The position numbers and the translations under genes were made by a program. Under the pieces are notes generated by a model. It was not told where the DNA came from. It worked only from the letters and a program-made list of their open reading frames with translations, and did no database searches. Of a stretch of DNA of 64,000 nt, positions 26,755 through 34,266 are shown piece after piece; position 1 is the first letter of the stretch; each line of letters starts with the position of its first letter. The DNA is from a bacterium (GTDB lineage Bacteria; UBP4; UBA4092; JAOAEQ01), in assembly GCA_026416715.1 (NCBI GenBank), contig JAOAEQ010000002.1, positions 34,255 to 98,254 on the forward strand, given 5' to 3'.

Positions 26755-27858
26755 CTATATATTTTTCCCATTAAATTTCTGGTTGATTTTTCTCGTTATC
26801 AATAACAGGAAAAAATTGATGATACCGGATAAGAGAACAACCGACCGCGCGAGATCCCATTCCTTAATCATAAATGCGATTGCCATCGAAATGAGCAGAA
26901 CGAGTAACGATGCTTTTGCGATAGCCAAAAATTCATGAAATTCTGCACCGACTTTATGTTTCTGATATAATCCATACCAAGCACTAATGATAATCCAGAG
27001 CCCAATGATTAATGGTAATGCGTAGAGATAATAGATGAATGGATTGAGATGTTTGCCGAACAGTTCCGCTAAATATTCTCGAATCCAATATGCTGAAATC
27101 CAGGAAATAGCTACGGAAAGAATATCAACCAGAACTAACATTAGAACATGCATAATAAATACCATATTTCCAACGAGATATCGGCGCCACATCCGTCGCG
27201 GTTCGAGATATAACCGATATAACCATTCTAACCCAGATTGTCGCATCCACCGCGGAGCACGCGGGGTTTTCAGTGCATAATATTCCAATAATGCACCAAC
27301 CCCCCAAGCGACCGGAACATTCAATTCCCGATAATGTTTCGCTAGCCATTTCTCCTGACGTGGCACCCCGAATCCGACTAGTAAAATATCCGGTTGTTTA
27401 TTTTTTATATCAGCTATGATACTCTGTTCTTCCGATTCTGTAAAGTAGCCGTGATAGGTTCCGACTATCTTAAGATTCGGAAACTGTTTTTTTAATTGCT
27501 GTGCTGCAGCTTCAGCTACGCCAGGTTCTGACCCGAGAAAATAGAGTTTATATTGTTTCAATTCACAGAGCTTACATAAATCGGGTAAAAAATCACCTGC
27601 ATTAACTCGTTCTGGTAATGGGTCATTCGTTAAATGAGAAACCCAAACTAATGCCATTCCATCTGCATAGCAGATATCAGAATTTAATATTATTTGTCGA
27701 TATTCTTCATCGGTGAAGGTTCGATTAACACAATGCGCGTTCAGATACGATATCAAGTGTGGTTTTCTCGAGGCGATAAACTCTTCTAATTTTTGCAGAA
27801 CTTCCTGGGTAGTAATTTTATCGATATTCAAATCGAATAAATGACAAACAGAACGCAT
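26755..27858 (-). CDS. TagA/WecG/CpsF glycosyltransferase fused to a membrane domain
   Basis: Residues 1-235 are a WecG/TagA/CpsF (GT26) transferase: SYLNAHCVNRTF, ICYADGMALVWVSHL, YFLGSEPGVAEAAAQQLKK, LLVGFGVPRQEKWL. Residues 235-367 add about four hydrophobic helices, including LWIIISAWYGLYQKHKVGAE, which match the membrane part of polyprenyl glycosylphosphotransferases (CpsE/WbaP), but the phosphotransferase catalytic domain is absent. So it probably adds a second sugar to a polyprenyl-linked intermediate at the membrane. The ATG at 27858 is chosen; a TTG at 27879 would add seven residues. It is the last gene of the minus-strand polysaccharide set and converges with deoB. Confidence 0.85.
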   Translation of the reverse strand: MRSVCHLFDLNIDKITTQEVLQKLEEFIASRKPHLISYLNAHCVNRTFTDEEYRQIILNSDICYADGMALVWVSHLTNDPLPERVNAGDFLPDLCKLCELKQYKLYFLGSEPGVAEAAAQQLKKQFPNLKIVGTYHGYFTESEEQSIIADIKNKQPDILLVGFGVPRQEKWLAKHYRELNVPVAWGVGALLEYYALKTPRAPRWMRQSGLEWLYRLYLEPRRMWRRYLVGNMVFIMHVLMLVLVDILSVAISWISAYWIREYLAELFGKHLNPFIYYLYALPLIIGLWIIISAWYGLYQKHKVGAEFHEFLAIAKASLLVLLISMAIAFMIKEWDLARSVVLLSGIINFFLLLITRKINQKFNGKNI

Positions 27859-27913
27859 AGAATGAAATTCCCAATCCAACCGTCAAAAAAATACTGTATG
27901 CAATGCAATTAAC

Positions 27914-28813
27914 TCATTTACCCTGTTTACCGAAGTAACTTTTAATATCGAGATAACAGGAATATATCCCTAAAGCTAAATCTAACAATAATAATGAACT
28001 TATTCCGCTTCTTTTGGTATCGCGATAACAGTAAACGAGTCCACGAGCGATATTCCTACCTAAACTACGAATTAACTTTCTCCCGGTTACAGGCGGGTCT
28101 AAATCTACTGCGGTCCATCGCCATCGTGTATATAGAATAGACCGAATTGAATCATCCCGCAAATGGGTTACTTTAGCGCGAGGGTCATAAATCAATGAAT
28201 AGCCGTGTTGATAGAGACGTTGCGATAAATCTAAATCTTCATAATTCGTCCGATAATTTTCTCGATATCCATTGACCGCAAGTAACGCGGTTCTCCGATA
28301 AACACTGTTGCTCCCATACAACCATTTTGGATTATGAATACGGGCGTCACCCCAATGCTGGGACATATGCGCAATTCGCCACCGGTTCGCAATCCCATGG
28401 GTATTCAATTCAACGAGTTTTCCTCCCACTCCAGCAAGTTTTGCGGAGACAGACGAAGAATTGACAGTATTTGATATAGGTTCGTTAGTAAAGTTTTGCA
28501 TAAGCGCTGCTAGCCAATCTGGTTCAGCAACACAATCCGCATCTAGATTTGCGATATATTCCGAGTCGAGATTCTGCCAAGCAGTGTTGCGTGCGGCAGC
28601 AAGTCCGCGATTCACTTTATGCCGGATTAGCTTAACCTGCGGGAATTGTGCAACGATATCAATAGTATTATCCGTTGACCCATCGTCAACCACTAAAATA
28701 GTTTTAATCGAATAAGTTTGCTGCAGAATACTCTGAAGACACCGTTCAATATATTTTTCTGCATTATAACAAGGGATGTATAGAGAAACGTCCACAACAG
28801 TACTCAATACCAA
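27914..28813 (-). CDS. family 2 glycosyltransferase
   Basis: A 299-residue GT-A fold transferase using an NDP-sugar: SLYIPCYNAEKYIERCLQSI, VVDDGSTDNT, and the metal-binding ANLDADCVAEPDW near residue 91. A later YEDLDLSQRL supplies the catalytic-base region. A hydrophobic stretch near the C-terminus (LLLLDLALGIYS) may anchor it to the membrane. It lies 3 bases after the GT4 gene on the same strand. The start is a TTG at 28813 with no clear ribosome site; translational coupling to the GT4 stop is probable. Acceptor unknown. Confidence 0.88.
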   Translation of the reverse strand: MVLSTVVDVSLYIPCYNAEKYIERCLQSILQQTYSIKTILVVDDGSTDNTIDIVAQFPQVKLIRHKVNRGLAAARNTAWQNLDSEYIANLDADCVAEPDWLAALMQNFTNEPISNTVNSSSVSAKLAGVGGKLVELNTHGIANRWRIAHMSQHWGDARIHNPKWLYGSNSVYRRTALLAVNGYRENYRTNYEDLDLSQRLYQHGYSLIYDPRAKVTHLRDDSIRSILYTRWRWTAVDLDPPVTGRKLIRSLGRNIARGLVYCYRDTKRSGISSLLLLDLALGIYSCYLDIKSYFGKQGK

Positions 28814-28816
28814 GTA

Positions 28817-30004
28817 CTAAGTACTAAATTGGTTCGTACTTTGTCCTTCGTATTTTTTCCTTCCCAGTTCGTATGCGGATAAAAAAGTGTTAGCGATTTT
28901 TGTCCAATTATAGATTTGTTCTGCGCGTAACCGCGCTTGTTTCCCTAATTCTGCCATCGTATCAGGATTATTCAATAGTTCAATGATTCCCCCAGATAAA
29001 GCTTTAACATCATTAGGATTAACTAATATTCCAGCATTACCTAGCATGTTCGGAATATCTCCTACCCGACTGGCAACAATCGGCTTTCCCATCGCAAGAT
29101 ATTCCGCAATTTTTAAAGGACTTTTCCCGTGGGTAATCTCGTTATCTTCAAAACACGCTACAGCAATATCCGCAGCAGCGATATATTCCGGGATTGCTTC
29201 CTGATGAACATAATCAGTAAAAATCATATGGGGGGTGATCTGCAATTTCTCAGCCAATTGCTTTAATTGTGGAAGTTTATCTCCACCGCCAACAATAAGA
29301 AATTGCGTGGTAGGGAATTTCTCGAGAACAAGCGGTGCAGCATGCACCAATTGGTCAGCATAAGTTCCTAAATCCATTTGACCATGATAGATGATTACAG
29401 GTGAACCTAAGTTATATTTTTGTTTTATTCTTGAGCCATCAACTTCGGGATTAAATAGTGTGATATCCGCACCGACCGGCGCAGCGAAGATTCTATCCGA
29501 TTTGATGCCATAGCGAACCGCTAGATTCCGAATCATCTCCGTTGAAACGGTTATCGTATCAACCAGTTTCGGAATCAGCCATTCATATATGATTAAAGCG
29601 AATTTGACTAACTTCGATTGACTCCAGTCCGTAGCAAGCGCTGACTCGCGGTCATCCCAGTCATAATGAACTGGTTTATCGTAGAGATATGCTGCGAATA
29701 GTGCGGGTAATGCCGCATCAGGAAAGCATTTTTGGAAATGAATTATATCTGCAGATTTTGCTAATCGGCAAACGGTTCGAATATTGCGAAATAACGCTAA
29801 TTTGCTAGGTTCGAGCGGAATAATGTCAATTCCCACAGGGTCGGTTTTTCGAATCGGCGGGTAGGCTTTTCGACGCATGAAATCAGGATAATAACATAAC
29901 GTAACCTGATGTCCCTGTGAGACGAATTGGGTCGCTAAATTTATCATCCGAACCGTTCCGGGAACAGTATAGATATCAAACCGCTGCAGCATCACGATAT
30001 GCAT
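28817..30004 (-). CDS. family 4 glycosyltransferase
   Basis: The 395-residue GT-B protein has the usual features: TVRMINLATQFVSQGHQVTL near residue 17, VIIYHGQMDLGTYADQLV, the nucleotide-sugar motif HGKSPLKIAEYLAMGKPIVA with Glu in the EX7E position, and VGDIPNMLGNAGILV. It should work in the cytoplasm on an envelope glycan together with the GT2 and TagA-type genes that follow. The ATG at 30004 starts MHIVMLQ, as is typical of the family. Confidence 0.92.
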   Translation of the reverse strand: MHIVMLQRFDIYTVPGTVRMINLATQFVSQGHQVTLCYYPDFMRRKAYPPIRKTDPVGIDIIPLEPSKLALFRNIRTVCRLAKSADIIHFQKCFPDAALPALFAAYLYDKPVHYDWDDRESALATDWSQSKLVKFALIIYEWLIPKLVDTITVSTEMIRNLAVRYGIKSDRIFAAPVGADITLFNPEVDGSRIKQKYNLGSPVIIYHGQMDLGTYADQLVHAAPLVLEKFPTTQFLIVGGGDKLPQLKQLAEKLQITPHMIFTDYVHQEAIPEYIAAADIAVACFEDNEITHGKSPLKIAEYLAMGKPIVASRVGDIPNMLGNAGILVNPNDVKALSGGIIELLNNPDTMAELGKQARLRAEQIYNWTKIANTFLSAYELGRKKYEGQSTNQFST

Positions 30005-30313
30005 AATGAAATGCTAAATGTCGCAATCTGAATATCAAATGGATATCAAATAATAAAACCTAACTAGAAAATGTAAGCTGCTAACCTATGTTAATACTCC
30101 CCTCGGTAACCGGTGCTATTCATATTATGGATTACGGCTAGCTTTTAGGAATAATCCGTTTCTTTCCGAATAACCCTATGAGGAAAAACATTATCCCAGA
30201 AAAACAAAAGAGCAAAAGTAATAGTATAGCCTTACATTTTCGTTTTTTCAGCATATGAATGAATATTAGCCGACACTTAATGCATCTTTTTGCTCGTGAT
30301 ACAATCTAAAGTT
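30005..30313. other. 309-bp gap between the radical-SAM and GT4 genes
   Basis: No gene, stem or clear promoter is visible. It should hold the promoter for the minus-strand glycosyltransferase genes. Confidence 0.5.
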
Positions 30314-31759
30314 CTATAACGCTTGTTTGATTTTTTGTATTGCTTTTTTCGGGTCTCGAATTGCTTTTCTTATATTCGACCAGAAATATTCTGGACGTAA
30401 TGTCCGCCTGATGCGATGCCGTTCCCACATGCGATTCGCATATTGAACCGCATCTTCTAAATCCTGCTGGGTTAGGTTATCTGTTCTAATTACAGCTCGA
30501 TGATATCCATCATATTCTTCCCAGTTCTTGCTAAGGATATATCCCTGCTTGTCAAGCATATCGAAATATTTACTGCCCGGATATGGTGTGACAATAGAAA
30601 ATTGAACCGTATCCGGGTCTAGCTGCAATGCATACGCAACAGTCTGTTTAATGGTTTCTTTCGTTTCACCCGGCAGTCCGAAACAAAAAGTTAGGTGAAC
30701 TTTAATACCTAATTCTTTGGTTCGTTTGACGGTTTCCGCTACTTTATTTAAATCCAGATTCTTTTGACTTGCATTGACTATTTCTTGTACCCCAGATTCG
30801 ACCCCGTATTTCAACGCAACCATTCCTGCATCTCGCATAGCTTTTAAAGTTTCGAAATCGGTTGTATCCGCACGCGCCATAATCGCCCAGGGAACCTTCA
30901 TATTCCTTTTTTTTATTTCATCTGCAATACGGAGCATCCGTTCCTTTCCGAGATTGAACGTATCATCATCAAAATAAACGGATTTAAATCCATACTCTTG
31001 AATTAACCATTCCATTTCATTAACGACATCTACCGGATTCCGAACTCGATATTTATGTCCGCCATACATTATCTGTGGCCAGGAACAAAAGATACATTGA
31101 TACGGACAACCGCGACTCGCCCACATCTGTACACTCGGTAACGGAAGTATATTCCCTAAATCACAATACTTATACATAGGCAACATTTTTCTGGAAGGCC
31201 AGGGTAGTTCATCAAGATTTTCGATTTCCGGTCGACGCGGATTAACGATAACCGTTCCATTCTGCCGGTAAATTAATCCCAGCACCGAACTTAGCTCCTG
31301 CTGATTCTGCAACCGTTGCACCAGCTCTCGTAAGGTATACTCATATTCTCCCTGTAAAATAAAATCTAGTTCGGGATGTTCTTCCAGAAAATTCTGCTGA
31401 TACATATATAGATGCGGCCCGCAAAAGGTTAGTTTCGTTGCTGGCAATTTTTGTTTAATCTTTTTAGCGATGGTAATATCAATATCAATACTACTGGTAG
31501 AAACTTCTAAAACGACAAGGTGCGGTTGAAATTGTTCAATGCGAGTAATAAACTGTTCTTCGGATAATTCTTCCGCTATTCCGTCAACAAGAAGCACTTC
31601 AATTCCAGCTTGTTCAAGCACCGCGGTTGCATAGGCAAGAAAAAATGGAAACGGCATATACCCAGAACCGCAGCGTTCAAAATGGGGCCATCGTGAACCT
31701 GCTCGAACTCCATAAAACCCTTCTTTCCGCCATGGAGCATTACCGAGAAAAACTCTCAT
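30314..31759 (-). CDS. B12-binding radical SAM protein
   Basis: The 481-residue protein has an N-terminal cobalamin-binding-type Rossmann region (residues about 10-150: AVLEQAGIEVLLVDGIAEEL, LVVLEVSTSSIDIDI) without the His of the DxHxxG motif, and a radical-SAM domain whose CxxxCxxC is CPYQCIFC near residue 223. The pattern YFDDDTFNLGKERML and GLPGETKETI is typical of class B methylase-like and Elp3-type enzymes. Likely a methylation or other modification of a lipid, sugar or peptide. It lies upstream of the polysaccharide genes. MRVFLGNAPW (31759) is chosen because it begins the domain; the frame opens 14 residues earlier. Confidence 0.88.
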   Translation of the reverse strand: MRVFLGNAPWRKEGFYGVRAGSRWPHFERCGSGYMPFPFFLAYATAVLEQAGIEVLLVDGIAEELSEEQFITRIEQFQPHLVVLEVSTSSIDIDITIAKKIKQKLPATKLTFCGPHLYMYQQNFLEEHPELDFILQGEYEYTLRELVQRLQNQQELSSVLGLIYRQNGTVIVNPRRPEIENLDELPWPSRKMLPMYKYCDLGNILPLPSVQMWASRGCPYQCIFCSWPQIMYGGHKYRVRNPVDVVNEMEWLIQEYGFKSVYFDDDTFNLGKERMLRIADEIKKRNMKVPWAIMARADTTDFETLKAMRDAGMVALKYGVESGVQEIVNASQKNLDLNKVAETVKRTKELGIKVHLTFCFGLPGETKETIKQTVAYALQLDPDTVQFSIVTPYPGSKYFDMLDKQGYILSKNWEEYDGYHRAVIRTDNLTQQDLEDAVQYANRMWERHRIRRTLRPEYFWSNIRKAIRDPKKAIQKIKQAL

Positions 31760-31885
31760 ATGGTGTATAGTTCCAACAATAGATAAGTGTAATAATGTCA
31801 AACATCAAAATCTTAATTCCAGCTTAATATCCAATGCTATAATGTTTATGCCAAAACATCCGGAAAGACGTTTAAGCTACTACAA

Positions 31886-31914
31886 TTGACATTTATGTTA
31901 TTGTATAGTATTAT
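31886..31914 (+). promoter_or_regulatory. sigma70-type promoter of rplJL
   Basis: TTGACA (31886-31891) and TATTAT (31909-31914) are separated by 17 bases, upstream of the L10 leader. Confidence 0.8.
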
Positions 31915-31949
31915 ATATTGCAATAATAAATTTAACAAAAAAATTTACT

Positions 31950-32034
31950 GTCGAAGACCGTCGGTTTCCCGAAAAAGGGAATTAAATGAGAATTCAGCCT
32001 ACGCAGACTATCGTGGTAGGGATACGTCATAGCT
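31950..32034 (+). ncRNA. ribosomal protein L10 leader RNA
   Basis: The transcript carries GAAGACCGTCGG near 31953 and CCTACGCAGACT near 31999, separated by a small stem (TTTCCC-GAAAAAGGGAA). These are the conserved bases of the L10-L7/L12 autoregulatory leader, to which L10 binds. A terminator stem follows before rplJ. Confidence 0.75.
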
Positions 32035-32070
32035 AACCCTGTTCGGTTATTACTTCGACAGGGTTTTTTT
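32035..32070 (+). terminator. attenuator terminator in the rplJL leader
   Basis: AACCCTGT (32035-32042) pairs with ACAGGGTT (32058-32065), followed by a run of T to 32070. It ends 110 bases before rplJ and probably works as an attenuator with the L10 leader. Confidence 0.8.
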
Positions 32071-32179
32071 ATTTGCTCGAATACGCTGAATGATATCGAA
32101 TGATGCAAATAAATCCTTATTGGAATATTTGACTGATTCGTTATCATTCAGGTTACTGAAGTTTTAAGGAGGTGATGAA

Positions 32180-32716
32180 ATGGCGGTTCGACCTGAAAAG
32201 CAGGAAATTGTTAAACAACTGATTGAAAAATATACTACGGCGAAGAGTGTCTATTTTACGGAATACCGTGGGTTAACCGTTGCAGAACTAACCCAGTTAC
32301 GGAATCAACTCCGGAAAGCTGGCTGTGAATTCAAAGTTATCAAAAATACTTTGCAAGTTAAAGCATTTGAACAGATGAAAAAACCGGATTTTATTCCGTA
32401 TTTTATCGGACCAATAGCAACAGCGTTTAGCTCGCAAGACCCGGCACAATCAGCAAAAGTATTAAAAACTTTTGCGAAAGACCATCCAAATCTAGTGATT
32501 AAAGGTGGAATACTTGATGGTAAGAAATTATCCCAAAAGGAAATTTTAGCTATCGCTGACCTTCCGAGTCGGGAAGAATTGTTAGCCAAAGTTTTTGCCA
32601 GTATGCAAGCACCAATTGTTGGATTCTTGCGGGTTCTAAACGGTCCAATTAGCGGATTGGTTACTGTTTTAACCCAAATTAAGAAACAAAAAGAAACCGC
32701 GGCATCAGCGGCATAA
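32180..32716 (+). CDS. rplJ: 50S ribosomal protein L10
   Basis: This 178-residue protein forms the base of the L7/L12 stalk of the large ribosomal subunit. It has the family sequence YFTEYRGLTVAELTQLRNQL, EFKVIKNTLQVKAF, and the C-terminal helix that carries L7/L12. A strong site (AAGGAGGTGATGAA) precedes the ATG. It is the first gene after the L10 leader and attenuator, and rplL follows 47 bases later. Confidence 0.97.
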   Translation: MAVRPEKQEIVKQLIEKYTTAKSVYFTEYRGLTVAELTQLRNQLRKAGCEFKVIKNTLQVKAFEQMKKPDFIPYFIGPIATAFSSQDPAQSAKVLKTFAKDHPNLVIKGGILDGKKLSQKEILAIADLPSREELLAKVFASMQAPIVGFLRVLNGPISGLVTVLTQIKKQKETAASAA

Positions 32717-32763
32717 ACAAGTACTAAGAATACAAAATACAATAAAGGAGATAAACAAAGAGT

Positions 32764-33141
32764 ATGACGAAAGATGAAATTAAAGAAGCAATAAAAAAGA
32801 TGAATGTTTTAGAGTTAGCAGAGTTGGTGAAAGAGTTAGAAACTGAATTCGGTGTATCGGCAGCAGCTCCAGTCGCCGTTATGGCAGGACCAGCCGCCGG
32901 TGCGGCAGCCGTTGCTCCTGAAGAAGAAAAAACTGAGTTTGATGTTATTCTCGTTTCCGGTGGAGATAAGAAGATTCAAGTTATTAAAGAGGTACGCGCA
33001 CTAACTAACCTCGGTCTGAAAGAAGCAAAAGACCTGGTTGAAGGAGCGCCGAAACCTGTAGCGGAAAAAGTTTCTAAGGAAAAAGCTAACGAAATCAAAA
33101 CGAAACTTGAAGCGCAAGGTGCTAAAGTAGAAATTAAATAA
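32764..33141 (+). CDS. rplL: 50S ribosomal protein L7/L12
   Basis: The 125-residue stalk protein binds translation factors. Seen are the N-terminal dimer helix ([14 protein letters not shown]), the Ala-rich hinge at residues 36-56, and the C-terminal domain [20 protein letters not shown] with [16 protein letters not shown]. It follows rplJ and ends at a clear hairpin terminator. Confidence 0.97.
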   Translation: MTKDEIKEAIKKMNVLELAELVKELETEFGVSAAAPVAVMAGPAAGAAAVAPEEEKTEFDVILVSGGDKKIQVIKEVRALTNLGLKEAKDLVEGAPKPVAEKVSKEKANEIKTKLEAQGAKVEIK

Positions 33142-33161
33142 CAGATTAATTGAGGATAGAT

Positions 33162-33192
33162 AGCGTCCTGAACTTCACCTATTCAGGACGCT
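33162..33192 (+). terminator. terminator after rplL
   Basis: AGCGTCCTGAA (33162-33172) pairs with TTCAGGACGCT (33182-33192) around a 9-base loop, followed by TTTATC, 20 bases beyond the rplL stop. Confidence 0.8.
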
Positions 33193-33246
33193 TTATCATG
33201 CTTACCACCAAGTAGGTTAACGTCATTACATTTGGGATTTAGTAAA

Positions 33247-34170
33247 TTAAATTCCTCCTTTAACTAGCAAGGGAACAAGAAAAGGTACAAGAACCGAAAG
33301 TACCAATCCCTGAACGAAAGCAAGCGCTGCATATTCCGCACCAGCAACTCGGTCTATTAGAACTAACGTTGTATCCATGGTCGTTGCTCCACCGATAGCA
33401 ATACCGGAAATCGGGCGATGTAACCGAACAAAAACCGGAATAAAAATAAAAGCTATTAACTCACGAAGAACATTAGCAAAAAACGCTAACGCACCAAGTT
33501 GCGGACTATGCAGTTTATCAAGAACTATTGCTGATAATGTGTACCAACCAAATGCACCGGCTACGCTGGCAACTTCATTCATTTGCATCTGGAGCATTAC
33601 TCCAACCATTATCGCACCGAGCATTGTTCCACCAATAACTCCTAATGGCAAAATGAGGATATGCAATCCGATTTGTGAGATTTTTTTCCATATAGCGGTC
33701 ATGCCCATATCTATGCCGACTAATAACAGTAAAAACGCTAATAACCACCAAGATAAATCATCTAATCGAGTTAACATCATCTGTGGTAAAATCCGACTAT
33801 AACCGACAATAATCCCCGATGCCATACTGAATAGTATCAGCCCGGTTATCTGGAGTTCTCTATTTTCCCTCGGCGACGGAAAAAGAGAGGTACTAACAAT
33901 GATTTTTTTTCTCAACCAGAGTTCGATTGGGATTGCAAATAACAAGGTTCCTATAACCACACTGGATGCAATAGCCAACCCTTGAACCCCAATTTCACCT
34001 AAGTGTTGAGTTACTCGGGGTTCATTTCCAACTTTTACACCAAGCAGGAAAATTAAGCTGAACAATCCGATTAAACTGACCGGCTTGGTTAATCGCATCA
34101 CCTTGTTAGATAGTAAATGGAAGTAGCCAATGAACATTCCGAGGATAAGAGATGTAATAATAAGCAACAT
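33247..34170 (-). CDS. LysO-type (DUF340) amino-acid exporter
   Basis: The 307-residue protein has about eight hydrophobic helices and matches the YbjE/LysO pattern: LILGMFIGYFHLLSNKVMR, SLIFLLGVKVGNEP near residue 37, and the C-terminal GGATTMDTTLVLIDRVAG with AFVQGLVLSVLVPFLVP. LysO exports L-lysine in Escherichia coli; the substrate here is inferred. The gene stands alone between rplL and the alpha-mannosidase. Confidence 0.85.
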   Translation of the reverse strand: MLLIITSLILGMFIGYFHLLSNKVMRLTKPVSLIGLFSLIFLLGVKVGNEPRVTQHLGEIGVQGLAIASSVVIGTLLFAIPIELWLRKKIIVSTSLFPSPRENRELQITGLILFSMASGIIVGYSRILPQMMLTRLDDLSWWLLAFLLLLVGIDMGMTAIWKKISQIGLHILILPLGVIGGTMLGAIMVGVMLQMQMNEVASVAGAFGWYTLSAIVLDKLHSPQLGALAFFANVLRELIAFIFIPVFVRLHRPISGIAIGGATTMDTTLVLIDRVAGAEYAALAFVQGLVLSVLVPFLVPLLVKGGI

Positions 34171-34266
34171 GAATTGTTAAATGGTAGTGGTCAAGAGTAA
34201 GAGATAGAGTAAAGAAGAAACTATAGAATTCTTCAAAATTCTAAACTCTTACTCTTAACTGATTCT

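Noticed and set aside
31932..32147. 71-residue frame upstream of rplJ
   Set aside because: Antisense to the L10 leader and attenuator, whose conserved RNA bases explain the region.
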